DNA of 64,000 nucleotides from Certhia americana (lineage: Eukaryota; Chordata; Aves; Passeriformes; Certhiidae): the NCBI GenBank assembly GCA_018697195.1, contig CM031858.1, positions 131,639,241-131,703,240 of the forward strand. Reading direction: 5' to 3'. The notes under the pieces are model-generated. The model was given only the letters and a program-made list of their open reading frames with translations, was not told where the DNA came from and did not search any database. A program made the translations under genes and the position numbers. Numbering within the stretch: the stretch's first letter is position 1; every line of letters begins with the position of its first letter. Positions 48,189-62,867 of the stretch are shown piece after piece.

Positions 48189-51100
48189 TCTATGCCAGAA
48201 ACATTCTTACTCTGGTCATTACTGGTTTCAGGTGACTGGTTTTTTAACATGTCTTCAAACAGTGATACACAAGGAACTCTGCCCTCACGTACTGATGCAC
48301 TCACCTCCCAGAATTACACTTCTGCAAGGCAAGTGCAACAAGTTTTACTTTTTTTTTGTCTTTTTGTCTAATTTTTTGCATCCCATATGGACCAGATTCA
48401 TTTGGATCACTGTTCTCAGCAAACCAAAGTATAATTACTTGCAGTCACTACTACTGACTGCAGGAGGACTCACACTGTATCTTACATATTTTGTTTCCAA
48501 TCCTCATCAAACCATGCTGATGAAACTTCTAGCCAAAAGGGGCACTTGGAAAACAGGTGTGCATTCCTGTCTGCAGACTTGAGTTCCGAGACATAAGCTC
48601 AGAAGGAAGGAGATAAAGTACAATCCAAAATGGACTGTCAGAAGTCATGAAGTCAAAGAGTACAATGTAAATCCTGACTAGTGGATACCACATGTGTCCA
48701 AGCACAGGAGCCAGAAGGAGGGACCTATATCTAAGATACCTGGTGGTGCTAGCAGTCCATGGATTTAGGTGGGGGCGCCTGGAACTCAACAGCCACACTT
48801 GGCCAGATCATATCTGTACCCATCCAAACTTTTCAGAGGGCGGAAACCAAAATTGTAGTGGATGTAGAAAACCATAATCTTAATCCATTCTGGACAGCAA
48901 GAGAGGTAAATAAAACCTCTATGCCAAGTATATTTTCAATATGATAAAAGTAGATTTCATTATTAATTCCATAATGCATGAGTTACTATTGCAAACTTGC
49001 AGCCTATCAAAGTAAATTATGAAATACTGCTATTAAGCTGGTGCAATGAAAACAAGTGTATTTTTAGGGTTTAAATTGTTAAGGAAATAGATATTCAATC
49101 AAAAAGTAATCTGTATTAAGTTTGTTGTGTTTACTTGAAAAAACAAATTCTTCCTAGCAACTGCTAAAATGAATCTTACATGCAACATGCCTATTAGGGG
49201 CCTTTGATTAAAAAAACATGGATTGTTAATACTATATTCTGAGTCATCTATTTTCCCATCTGCTAGCAATTCTTACAATATGAATTATCAAAAGAGTGGC
49301 TAGCAACAATTATTGCATCAATGGCAATTGCAAAAGGGGGGTTACTCATAGCACCTTCTAAGATTTAACCAGCACATATCTTGGACTGTCTTGTGTGTTA
49401 GTGGTCTCAGATAACAGAAACCTTTCTCTCCAGCTGTTGACTTCCCTCTGTTGAGTAGAATTTTCTTTTCTCTAGTGGAATGAGCTCCACTGATGGCTTT
49501 AAACTCCTTTTCTTTTAATGGCATAAAAAGACTTGGAATCCAAAAGTTACAATTGGCATTTCTGCCCAATTTATCTCTACTATGAATTAACATCCAAAAT
49601 CTGTGATTCTCACTAGTGAGAAAGTTGTCACTTGCTTGTGTGCAAGGAAATACTCCCCAGCTACTGTTGTCTGTTCAGCTGCTCCCATGCAGCAACAGGA
49701 GGAGAACTGCTTTATGTTTGTTTACACAGCAAATCCTGCTGACCCTGCCTGAGTAGTGTCAGGTGAGGAGGAGCTGTCTCAGGCACCCGCTGGCCACACA
49801 GCAGTGCTCTGACTTGCTGCCATCCCCACCCCTGCTGTCACTCAGTGAGCAAATCAGACACAAGAAAACAAACTCGTATGGGGAATGCAGTGAGAGCATT
49901 TACTTCAGGGTGTCTGAAAAGCAAGAGTCCTTGTTGCAATGCACAATGTTATACAACTATAAAAAAGACCTCATTTACTGTAACAATTTATAGGCCAGGA
50001 CTGACAACTGTGGAAAGCCAAAGTTCATTCCACAGGACTGCAGTTACCCTAAGCATCTTGGGGGGTAAAATAAGCATATAAGAGAAACTTAAAGATGGAC
50101 AAGTTCATGTATTTTTAAAATGTTTTTCTAGGGATAAAATTGTATATAACTGCTCTGCGATTAATCCCTATTTTTGCTAGAATTCTCTCTGCTCAAACAT
50201 TAAAGCTGAACATAATTTTAGCAACACAAAGCTAAAGTACCATCAATATTTTTCAGCTCTAGGAGACTTTTCTCAGCTCCATACAAAGTCTGAAGCTGAG
50301 AAAATAGAAATAGATTTCAATAGAAATCACCACTAGGAACAAAATGGACATTTCTGTAGCATTAGTTCATACTACCATTCGCACGATTTTTTGAATAGTG
50401 CCCAGGGTTCACCTTTGAGCACATTAAATACTGTCAGTCTAAAATTCAAAAATCATGGGCTGAGTCATTTACCTTCATTAAATTACCCTTAAAATTAGAT
50501 TCCTAAAATAAGATGTTTTTAGGAGAAGGGAAGTGTCTTTTTATTTTCCTTTTCATTTCTATGTCATCAGGAGGCAGGTAAAATCTAAATATTCCTGCAA
50601 TTAAAAAGGCTATAAAAAGCTCACGGGAAAAAAAATCTAGTAGTCAAAAACTTAAATGAACAATTCCGATTAGTGGAACTGAAATCTAAGGAAAAGTACA
50701 GCTTATCATGAACAGTAGTGTAAAATCAGCAATAAAGTCAACTTTTGCCTGTTGCAATTTTACCCAGTTCCTGACAAAACAGTTAGGCAGTGTGCATTGA
50801 TGCTTTAATCATATCCTAAGCATTTAAAATATATTTTACATTGGTTTTACCTACTATAGCATCTGTTTTTCTTTTAGCTATTAGGCATTTGTTTTCACTA
50901 AAACAAATAAAGCACCATGAAAGAGTCTGAAGATGGAGAAATAAACTGAAGCAATGTATTTCAAAAACTCTGCAGCTCGTAAACTTCCATTAATAAGCAC
51001 CTTCGAGAGCAAATCCTTAGAACCTAATAGAACAGTGTAAAAAATAAATTTAAATGTAGAGAAGGAAAAAATCCTACTATTCTCTCTTTCTTATGTCAAT

Positions 51101-53710
51101 TACACAGGGTATATTGTTACTCTACACACTAGGGTCTACTGAAGCATTTCACTTTAATTTGCTATCACCTTCTCTTTAGAATGTCATCCTCCTTCAGAGA
51201 CATTTTAAAAATTACTTTTAGAGTATCACAGGCAAAAATGTCACAGTTTGAAATTCCTTAGAGAAAATCTTGGTGGCCTCTTATACATCCTGTGATTTTC
51301 TATACCAGGAACCTCAAGCTTAATTGTGCAGTTTGTCTTGAAGAGTACTATAAATGTTTACGGAAGCTCCTGACAGAGCAAATAAGCTAAGGATTAGGAA
51401 AAACACTCCATCTGGATACTCACCATGCTGTTTAAACTTCATTGCAAATATATCCACACAGTGTTGATGGCAAATTAGCTACTACACCTGATCTAAAAAT
51501 ATACAGGATTCCCCCCCCCCGCCAGCCCCTTCTACTTTTAGAGAAAAAATAAAAGCAAGAGAAGAAAAACCAAACAAAATAACACCCAAAACATCTTACC
51601 AAGCAAAGATACAAATGTTTAAAAGGAAAAGGAATTCTTTAGCTAAAGCTCTTAGTGCAGCAAGTAAGTAGCATCAAAAAGTCAGCACTTTATCTTTATT
51701 AATCTATAGGTCTCCAGGGCAAGTGCTTCTGAATTATCCTTCATACCAAGCTCAGCTACCAGCAGGTATCTTGAATTCACCATATCCCATTTCAGCTACT
51801 GCAGCTGTCATTCAGTTACATAAACCCAAATGCTACCCTCATATCCAAAAGTTTTTGCAAGTTAAGCCACTGCCTCCCTGACATCTGATTCTTCTATGAA
51901 AAGAGCATTTTAAAAATATTCAAAAAACAACAGTATTTTTTTTTGTAAAATTTTACTAATCTACACATAAATTCAAGCTGTATTAAGAATAAAGATATAG
52001 GCTATTAGAGATAAGAAACAATTTTTAAAAACCATGTGGTTAAAACACCAAAACATAGTAAAGATAAATTTAAAAATGAAAGATGCTCCTAGCTTTGCTA
52101 AAGTATTTTGTAAATGCAAAAGTACAGCAAAAAGTAAAGACATAAGTAACTTGAAGTAGAAGCCCTGAGGTTAAAAAAAAGCTGTAAGAAAAATTAAAAA
52201 TTCATTGAATACATAATAAATATAATTATATATTTAAAAGCTATTTTTCTTTAATAGTCCATTTAAGATTATTTTTTAAATAGAAAGAAAAATGGAAATT
52301 CATTTAATAGTGAGTTTTGACACACAATGAACGTATAGCAATAACCCTCAGACTGAGAAAAGCATTCAACCTGAAGAGCAATGCAAGAGGCTAAAAGAAT
52401 TTTAAACATCAAATCTTAGTGTCTTACTGAGGGACAATACAAGTGAATCCCAATCTTCTGAGAAACATAAAAGGTTGATACTCAAAACTAAACCAACAAA
52501 ACTGAACATTCCAAACAGGAGAAGTCTGTTGGAAAGGCACACAACTCCCAAACCCAAAGCACACACACAGATTTGTATCTTATTTGCTGGCAAACCTTTA
52601 CTTAGTTATATTCTTTATAAGGAAGAAAACTCAGTTGAGTTTAAAACAGCCAATTCAGAAAGGACCTAGGAAAATAATATATTATCTTTAATAAATGGAA
52701 AAATGATAGAGATACTGTTTGCTGGGGTTTATTTGATGCCAAAAGCTTTCTGGAAGTCACGATCAAGAGGATGGGTTTCAATTACTACTGAATATAAGAT
52801 GGACAGAAAAAAATCCTACAGTCCAAAAACTCAGGGCAATTTATGAACAACAACTGTCAGGTTTATTAATCATTGGGAGAAGGAAGAAAAGACAGCAAAG
52901 ACAGCAAAAAAACTCCCAAGAAAACTGAGACATCAGTTGAAAGAGACCTGCAAAACATCAATTGTGGAATAAGCTTGCAGCAATGCAATAAAGACTGGGC
53001 TAAGCAGAAAGATTTAAGTGAGCTGTTAATTGTACCAGGGAGGAGAACCCTGCCTCAGGAAGCCCTGCAGGTTACCACCTTGGGAGAGGGATTGGGGGAG
53101 GATGACAGCCAAGCACACCCGAGCTTGCTTAAGCACCAACACACAGCCCATGGATGCTACACACAGAGACTAACTGCAGCAAACTGCAAGGGGAGATTCA
53201 ATCCCCCAGCCTGCAGCATCTTTGCCAGACAGCAGCAAGTTTTCTTTTTTGAAAAAGATCAAGGATCAAGGAGAAGCACTGTTGGCTTTTAAAGAATGCA
53301 TCTGGTTCCTCAACATTTCATATCCCTTCCTCCAACATTTTCCGGGAATCCTTTTTCCCCTGCCAGAACTGCTTGACTGTTTAGTTTGATGTGGTTCACA
53401 GTTTTCCTAAAAGATTAGGGTGCCCAACAGCAGCAACCTGGACTGTGCATCCCTGGAAGGGGAAGGGTACTGTTTCACTCCTTCGTGGCATTCAGCAGCT
53501 TGATAATCACAGGGGCTCAAGATTTCATTTGCTGATGGAAGTTTTAATGTCATGAAAACTGATAAAAATTGTTTAGGAAACTCTTTTTATTGTGCTCAAG
53601 AACTGAGCAGATTAAAAAAAAACCTCTTTACAGCAAAACAGTAGATTATTAATGCTGCCTTCTCTTGAAGTCTTACCTATTAATCATACCAATCAGGCAC
53701 TCCAGAGTTT

Positions 53711-54163
53711 TGATGCCTTCTGGAGGCTCACCTGGAACAGAGGCTAGACAGAGCAAAAGGATAAAGTAGGTATTTATTAAAAGGCCTCAATGGGCACACC
53801 TGGGCTGCACAGGAGTCCAGCCAGACCACACCCAAGATGCACCTTAAAATGACCACAAAATGACGACTCATCATGAGGTCTCACACTTTTATAAGTTCTG
53901 GTCCATTAGCATATTTGAATCAATTGTCCAACCATAGCTTCAGGTTATGAAGATTCATCCTCCCTGGTTTTTGGGTTTTCTTCTCACTTTACCTTGTTTT
54001 TGTTCTTGGGCCTGAAAGTTGTCCTTGGTATCAAACTAGAAAATGAATTGTTTTGTCTATCTGCTCTGTGAAGAGAGCTTAATAGCACTTAATATGAAAC
54101 TGAAAACTACTCACCAAAAAAGCAGAGTCTAAAAAAATATAATAGCTAAAACTCAAGGCATCA
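53711..54163 (-). mobile_element. Solo LTR, family A copy 3, in STK3 intron
   Basis: This is the best preserved copy of family A. It starts TGATGCCTT and ends AAGGCATCA, a perfect 9-base inverted terminal pair. It is flanked by GTTT on both sides, a 4-bp target duplication (5 bp if one edge base is shared). On the minus strand a TATAAAAG box (plus-strand TTTTATA at about 53888-53894) is followed about 110 bases later by AATAAA (TTTATT at 53773-53778), the normal U3-R-U5 order. The short duplication suggests an ERV1- or ERVL-type integrase rather than the 6-bp ERVK type, but this is weak evidence. No internal genes remain. Confidence 0.88.
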
Positions 54164-55364
54164 GTTTCAGCTGGTTCATTAAAGTGAATTCAGTTTTTCT
54201 TTTGTCAGAATGCACCATCCCCACATTTGAAAAACACATCATAAATAAACACTATCAAATAATATTTAATAAACCTGATGAAATCTACTGTATGATGGGC
54301 TAAATCTAGTGGACATCTACTGGTTTGCTTTTAATCCAGACTAAATTAAATCTAAAATAAGTGAACAAATATAGAAAGGGATGATCTACGAATAACACTA
54401 CTCAGCTAGCAAATTTTAAATAATATACAGTCATCTCTTCTTTTACAAACATGTAGTAGTCCACTCTATGCAAATATAACTTGAAAAAAACCCTGGAAAT
54501 ACAGAACAAGATAATCACTTATAATCTGTCATGTCAAAACACATTAATCAAGAGTTCCACATATCAACATACAACTAAGAGCAATATTAAATTAAAAAGA
54601 ATAGACCACTCATCTTAATGAACAAGGAATTCAGGTAACCTAGACACTGAACAGTACACTTAACCATAATCTAAATCTAGTCTTAAAAACACAATCCACC
54701 TTGTGAGAAGTGTGGTGCTCATTCTGTATGAATTTAGACTACACTTATTCATTATGATTCAATGATTCAGTGGCATATTCACTTACTGAGTCCAGAACTG
54801 CCAAAATCATGTGCCAAAGAATATTTTATTATCAAATATTTTGTCTATGACTCAAACATTAGTGCAATCAAGCCAACTATTAGCACAGCTCTTTCTTACC
54901 TTCACAAAATTATCACCTAGGAAGATCCCCAGTATTTATCTATTTACTTTTTCATAGAGAACAGAGCAACACTAGTTTATTTATGTTTTTCAGATCATAA
55001 TCTGCTGATATAGTTTTGACTCATTACTCAGTGCTAACAGGTACTGTACAAGCTTCTGTGCCAATGCTGTTTATGATGTTTAAATTTAGAGTGCTCACTA
55101 TTCCCCTTCTGCACATCTGGAGTAAATGATGACAATGACATAGCCCAAACTCAGGAATGGTCCGAGCACTGCAAACCCTTATGCTGTGAACCACATCTCA
55201 GTAGAATTTTTCTGGCCTCTCTGCTGGTTTCCCAATCCATCTCTGGAATGATTATCTAGGGTTCAACTAAGGGCTCAGTTTTCTAGACTTAAAAAACCAT
55301 AAAGAAAAAAATTATAAAATCTTATCCATTGCATAATATATCAACAATGAAAAGGTTACACACG

Positions 55365-55397
55365 CTGCACTTGAACACTGGTAATGTTCAAGTGCAG
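55365..55397. repeat. Perfect 12-bp inverted repeat (hairpin)
   Basis: CTGCACTTGAAC at 55365-55376 pairs exactly with GTTCAAGTGCAG at 55386-55397 around a 9-base loop (ACTGGTAAT). The loop segment AACACTGGTAAT recurs just outside as AACATTGGTAAT, a direct repeat. The stem is too short for a typical microRNA precursor. Confidence 0.9.
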
Positions 55398-58300
55398 AAC
55401 ATTGGTAATCTTTTAGTGTCTGTAGCTTCTAGTCTACATCCCTCTCAAGAAAACTGTTGGGAATTCAATCCAGATTTTAGAATTGATTTTATGTTTACAG
55501 TTCAGAAAGTTAAGTAGAACCAAAGACATCAACTATATTATTTCTAAACTTAACTATCAGGGCAGGAAATAATGTGAACTCCCACCCAGCACATTCCTAC
55601 ACCACATAAAGCTTAAGAAAAATGTGAACCAGACAAATGCATTCCTCCAATGCAAGGTGTCAGTACTCAAACAAAATCCATGCTCAATGCAGACAGCTGC
55701 TATACAGTTCACAGGCTCAGCTTTAAATAAAATTTTTATTAACCCCCCCCAAAAATGTATTTCAGTTTGCAGTGCCTTGTAAAAGCAGTGCAGGAGATTT
55801 GACCATCTTCACAAAGCAGTGTCTTTCCAAAGTAAAGATGAAAATACAAACACTGATTTTATTAAATGCCCTCATTTATTTAGAGTACATCACTGAGGTT
55901 TCTGCTTACAGAACATCTATTCCTCAGTTTGGATGGTATCCTGCATTCAAAGATACAACACCGAAGAGAGACAAAGTACAAATTTATAGGACATGTATTA
56001 AGTGTCATTGTTCAGTTTGTAAGAACAAAAAGAGGATGAATTACTGTCTTATCACTAACAGATCTGATGGATATGCATGAGCTTATACAGATGCAGGAAA
56101 CATGGGTTTAGTGTCAAAAGACTGCGTATCTGTCCTGGACTTTAAATATTAACTCAACAATGCACATGGGTTATTTCTTGATCCAGTTACTGCACCGGTC
56201 TGGACATGAGCACTAGGATTTATTGTCAAAAAACCCCTACTTTAAGAAAGATGTAAATACACAGCATACATTCTGGAATTGTTGCAAAAGAAATCCACCT
56301 TACGTGGCAGAAGGATGCAGGAATCGGAAGGGGAGAAATCATGAGTATCTTGATAACTTCTACATTCCATTACTTGCAGAAAACAACATTACCTCATATT
56401 ACCTCAGTTTAAAACCCCACATTAACATATAGCAGCAAATCCTAAGAACGTCAAAAATATAATTATTCAAAGAATCCCCAGTACTAGCACCATCTCCCCT
56501 TTTCACCCAAAGAGAGAGATGTGTTTTTATTGGGAAGTCCAATGATTTTCTGGGTAGACTCTACTGGTGACAGAAAGTTGGTTTTGGCATCATGCCACTA
56601 TCTTCTGAAAAGCTGCTACAGTTTCAAATACAAATTGCTTTGTTGAACTACACCACATATTGAGTAGTGGACCCACTAACCAATCCTTTTTTCCTTGAAG
56701 AAACAAAATGCCAGCTCAGGTCTGATTTTATACTTTCTCTACTTAAAGTCTTTGAGACTTGCATTCTTACAGTCTGAAATCAGAGTGCAATTCAAGTCTC
56801 AATGTCCCAACATCCTATCACCATAGAAATTATGTTAGTAATTTAAGAATGCCATGGACATGAAGAAAGCAGTGTCTTGTTGGGTTTTTTGACATGACTG
56901 AAAAGGTAAGGTTTTGATTATAATAGTCCTAATTTCATCTCACACACACACTTACGTGCATGAAGCTGAAAATACAAACAACACTGTAAAAACTATTAGA
57001 ATTCACAATACTGTAAAATCAAATACATTTGAGAAAATTTTTAAAAATTACTTTGTTACAGTGAATGTCAAATTCACCAAAGGCTCCATTAAAAGACACA
57101 AAATGCAAATAATGACTTCAAAATATTTTAAAATTCATAACATAGGAAGAGGTATTTTGAAGTAGCAACGTTACCATGTTGCATACAAAAAAAAATTGTG
57201 GAACTGGTCCATCATTTAATTTTGTAAAAGAAGTAACTGCATTTTCATTACTGATTCTGACTTTATACTCCATTTGCAGAAGTTTTAGATTCTTACCCAT
57301 TTTAACCTCAAGCCACATTCCTCTTTCCTCCATCAGTATCTTTTATTGATTTAAGTACAGTCTAAGAGAAGTATCTTATTCTGTTGATTTTTGGCATTAA
57401 TATCTCCAAATATCTTCCATTCTGGGAGTTCATATTTATGTAATTTGATGGTCTGTATTGCACAAGGAATCCTAGTAATTATAAACTAAATGCCTACTAG
57501 CCTGGTTGGTGATGATGTTGTTAGAATGCCAGTCACGATTACCAGATCCTGGCCATTAGAACAATAATAGCAAAGGAGTATTTTCAGCAATTTAACAGTT
57601 TCTCCTACTTCGACAAACGTATTCTATTTATACTTCCCTAAGTAGAATCACAGTGCATAATAAGTTGCCTAGAAGCAGCAACATTGCAAAACTACAAGGT
57701 AAATTAATTAATCACATTAATTTGCTTAATAATGCTGAAAACATTTCACCTCTTGCTCAGAAATATAATATCATACAACATTTTTGAAAGCAATATAATT
57801 TGAAAATTAATAGATTTGTTATTTAATGTTGCCATAACAACCATAGAAAATTGTTTAAGAAAATACCAAGCAATAAAGGATGAAATGCCATAGAAACAGA
57901 TAAGAATAGAACAAGTTGTGTCAGTTCTAGCCTTAAGGAAAATTTTATGCACAGAAAAGCTCATGGACAGAATTATGAAAAGGTGGAGAAACAGAAAAGG
58001 GCAGTTAATGTTGGAAAATGAAAAAAGTAGTTGTATGGCATAGTGCCAGTGTCCTCCAACAGAGATTACATGTAGATTAGTTGAAACCTCTAAGAAAACT
58101 AAAGCACATTAGAGAAAAATTCAGCACAGATTAGGATAGAAACTTGTTTTACTTTTTGGGGTTTTTTTAATCTGCTTATAACAATACTGCTGCAGTGTTG
58201 CAGGATATAAATAGTCAAAAGCCCTCAAAACCTGAATACAGTAATAGCTAAACTGCTGCCAGTTTTACATGGTTTTCTAAAATTCCCTCCAGCAGAAGGA

Positions 58301-59409
58301 ACTAACAATTGACTTAGGAAGTTATGAAGGAATTCAAATGTAGGATCTATTTTCCTATAGGTCAACCCACTACTGCACTGTATAATGAATGTAAACATGA
58401 GATGATATCATTTCATCTCTGCTCCTCACCTTTCTACTGACCTTTCAGAGAAAACATCCTGGAGCCTGAATTTTGTTTAACATGGAAGTCATACAGGCTG
58501 GATAATATGACGTTCCTACCTATGAGCAAAACATCTTTAACGCATTTATTTCTTCTAAAATAAAAATGTTATACAGATATCTCTATATCACAGCTAGAGT
58601 CAACACACAGAGCAGTCAAATGCAAAGTTCTGTGTACAGTAGAAGGAATAATACATCTTCAGCTCTTTGTTAGAAATATTAACAAAGCCAAAATCAAACC
58701 TTTCTCTAGTGAAACTCCATTTTGGAGGTTATCCACTGCTTTGTATTGAGAGCACAATGAAGGAAAACCACTTTCTTATTATATCTCTCTTGTTTAAAAG
58801 AAAGACAAAAAAGCAGATGGCATCAAAATGGAGTTCAAAGATGGTATATTTAGATTTGATATAGCAAACATATGGAAACCATTATATAAGGAAGGGAATT
58901 GTTGTATAAAATGTTCAGGTGAGATGCAACTTAGTGAAAGACAGGAATCTTGGGAGCAGCATAAAAAAAGGATAGAGACTTAAGAAGAAGCTTTATCCTA
59001 CACCAAATCTGATCTGATGACAGGAGGTAGCCAAAAGGGCCAGTCCTGCTATGTGAAATCCTCAGGCTTCTGTACATACCAACCTACCAATTCTGCAACT
59101 GTAGGCTGAGCTGGGAGAGAGAGGAGGACAAGGGGGTGTTGGACATTCTTTGAGCATGGCAAATTGACTTAGTTTGATTGATACATGGAAATAGCAGAAA
59201 CAAAGTGGTGTCTCCTTCTGCCATGCCTCAATCTTCTCATAGCTCCTGTCTCCTGGGTATGCCACCCAACTGTCTCCCAGGCTCCAAGCTACTGAGGCCA
59301 CGACCAACCTTTGAGCACGGCAAAGACAACAGCTGACTATGGGCTTCAGGGATACAACCCATCATCCAGCACTGCTGTTGATCTGGATCCCTCTTCTCAA
59401 GAGGCAAAT

Positions 59410-59440
<31 letters not shown>
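59410..59440. repeat. (TAG)10 microsatellite
   Basis: Ten perfect tandem trinucleotide units followed by one imperfect unit (aatagt). It lies in the STK3 intron and is probably length-polymorphic. Confidence 0.95.
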
Positions 59441-59441
<1 letters not shown>

Positions 59442-62400
59442 ATAGTATTGAAACTTGGACCAAATTAACTTCCTTTAAAATCTCCATCTTTGCCAAATTT
59501 GGACAATATGATTCAAAAAGTTATCAGGATAAACAGCACAATAACATAAGTCTCATTCCCTCAAGAAACATATGAAAAATAACATACAGCTAGACAGAAC
59601 AAAAATAATCTTTGTATAGGCTAAATACACTTAAATATTTGAAACACCAATATGATTAAATGTTAGCAGAAAGCACTTATTAAGACTAAGTATCCCATTT
59701 TGGATAAGTATAGGTTGGGGGGAGATCACAAAAATCTATGAAAGATGACTGTGCTTTTATGACGAAGTGAATAAAATTGATTTTATACAGTAAAACTTCT
59801 AAATCATATGAAGTATTTCCCCCAAAGCTTTGGAACAGGTTTAGTAGTTTCCTCAAATTCAGTCTGTGTGCAAAACTGTAAACAAGTAATTTAAATGCAG
59901 GAGTGGGGGATTCTGCAGGGCTGGGGTGAACCAACACAGCAGCTTTTCTCTTTCTGGTATTCATAGCACCTTAGAAAAAACACAGAGGTGGTGTATCCTC
60001 TGCACATTTTAGGACTCACAGGATATTTGACAGCACAACAACAATACCAATACCTGTACCAAAAAATGGCACTGCATCTGAAAACTCAACAAGTGAAAAT
60101 GCAATATCAGCAAGCAAAGCTTTTGTACCAGTTACTTCTTGTAGACTTAGAAAATGAAATTGTAAACATTTTCTTACTTCACAATATTTTTAAATGCCAA
60201 ATGTCTATAGTAAATGTTATGTTAGAATCATCAGTCATTATAAGTTGTCCACACACAAAAAATTCTTTTGAAAACCTTTTTATAACATCATCTTACCATG
60301 TAACCAATTGCAAGCGTTTCTTATATTCTTAAATTTCTTCCCTGTTCCAATAGAACAAGAGTCTAGTATCATATTAATTTATGCTCTATATAAATTTCAT
60401 CCTCTCACATTTATAAGAAGAATATGAATTTGGCCCAATTGTGGATGTAGATGGGGATCTACTCAAGTGCTGAAGTTATACAATAATGAATTTTAAAGCA
60501 CAACCTAACTTACCAGTTGTATTTCTAAAAAGCCCTCACACCCTTAAAGAGGAAGAAATACCGTCTTCGGGAAAAAAAAATTCAGGTGTCACCTATTAGA
60601 ATCTTTATGTTGCTTCAGTCAGAACTACTGAAGTTCTGACTTGGTCAAACTAACTTCTCAGACAGCCCTGGTTTAATTTGGAAGCATCCAAAATCTTCTC
60701 TCTCAGAAAAGCCTCCAAACAACTTGGTGTCACATCTTCTCACCACTGTGCAAAAGCATTGCTTTATCAAAACCACAATAAATTTAGAAGCAGTATAAAA
60801 TAACAAATAGCAGAGTCCACAACTGTTGTGATAGAACTGATGAAAATGTGACAACAATCCCAATGCTTTAAAAAAAAAGTTTTAATTAAAATGTTTCAGT
60901 GAGGCAATTGCTATTTTTACTTTTTACAATAGATTTTGATACCATTAAAAACAACACTACTAATTACAACAAAAGCTTAAGTAACATTTACAGTTTCATA
61001 AGGAGATATTTCACCAGAAAGTGAATGTTTATTAGTAAATTCTCTGTCCAGTGAATTAAGAGGCATCTGTGGACCTAAGGAATATAAAAAAAAAACACAG
61101 GAAAAGAAATCTGCAGTTATTGCAAAGTTACCACACAGCCTACTAGAACTCTCCAAATACTGAGATTCTATGGCACCACAAGAAAAACCTACCTTACCAC
61201 TGAAGGAATTGATACTTTTTAGTGATGAGGACTGCAACACCTCATCCAGTTTTACTTCATGTTATCCAGCTTGCAACACTGAGGTCAAAAGGTGTCACTT
61301 AAATGACTGGCTACGACTGATTATTCCCAACCTGAACTGGAAACCAAAGTCAGTGGGGAAGGGAGGTTTTCACTGTCATCCAGTACAATACATGGTGCAG
61401 GACCATACAATGAGCTATCACAGTAATTATCCTGTAAGGCAAATTTTGCAAAAAATTTTGCAAAAGCAAAGTTTGAAGTGCAGCCCAATTGTATTTAGAC
61501 TCCCTGTATCACATCCTCATGGTATTTCTGCTAATTTAAAGGATTCAACTAATTTCAGGTTGCTGCTTTGAGAATTTAGAAATTAGAACAAGTCTTACAT
61601 AGCTACTGTTAGTGACAAAGCTCTGCCTGAACATGGCTCAGTCTAACCTTTAAATATGTATACTCTAAAAGTAAGACACCACTTCTTAACATAAGCCTCC
61701 CCCAGACTAAAAGTAGAAGCCCTCCTATACTTTAAATGTGAAGTTGCCTGGTATAACCACTCTAGAAGGAAGAAATAGAAAGGAAATTTTGGTACAGAAC
61801 AGTCAGGAAATTCTCCATTAATGATTCCTATAGATAAGAACTTGTAAAGCACCAGTGTCAGCATGAGCCTGACATTTACCAAAACAAGTCTTAAGACATT
61901 TAACAAACTCTTGGCGTATCTCCTGTAGATTTCCCTGAACTGCTACAAAGTCTTGCTGTCTTTACAGCAAAATTCTTTCTCTTGCCTGCTTTACAGGTAG
62001 ACATGGCTGCTAATAAGAAAACTAAGAAAAATAATAATTTTCACTCCATACTTTTGTCCTCAAAAATCAACACCTTTTTTTTTTATGTACAAATGTAGCA
62101 AACAGTCAATAGCAACCACCACAGCAGGGAGAAAAACTAAAAGAATACATCAAGTATAGAAGACATTACTCACACATGAAAGAAGATATTCCATATTCAT
62201 AAATGTGCCAACCACAACGACTCTATACTTAAACTTCACAAAAGGTTAGTTGTGATCACGGACTGTCTGGTAACAGGTACCATGTGCTTGGTGAGAGTAT
62301 AAGGCAAAACAAAACATGAAGTTTGACAGCATAATCAGACAACAAAATAAAACTATTCCTAAAAAATCCCATATGGATAAGACAGGCAGCTTTTACTTAA

Positions 62401-62867
62401 ATACCTGACACTCAATTGTAAACCACCTGCATTACAAAGTTCTTGGAAGCTCTAAAATACCTTTTTTTTCCCTTACCTATTTTTTTAAAGAATAAAACAT
62501 TCTTCAAGCTATTTCCCCTTGTATCCAGAACAAACATGTTTTCATTTACCTTCAAAAATGGAATGTGCCTTATTTTAATCTTTCACCTTTGCTAAGTTGA
62601 AGAAACTTGTACTGTTGATAATAGGAGACAAACCAGATCTTACTAAAATTATGATTTATGCTATATGTTTGTATCTTCTCAGGAACACTGCATTCCACAT
62701 TGATAGCTACTTGGGGTTTTTTGGGGGTAGTGGTGGTGGTGTTTGTTTTTCTTTATTCTTTTTTGTTTGTTTGCTTGCTTTGGGGTGTTTTTTTATGTTT
62801 TCAAAGCAGTCAATCCTGCAAAAGCAGTTGGCAGGATCACCAGACTCCTGACGCAGTAGGTTTATTC

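Noticed and set aside
52873..53292. 139-codon plus-strand frame
   Set aside because: Antisense to STK3, no recognisable domain, begins in a lysine-rich simple stretch; length is within chance for this window.
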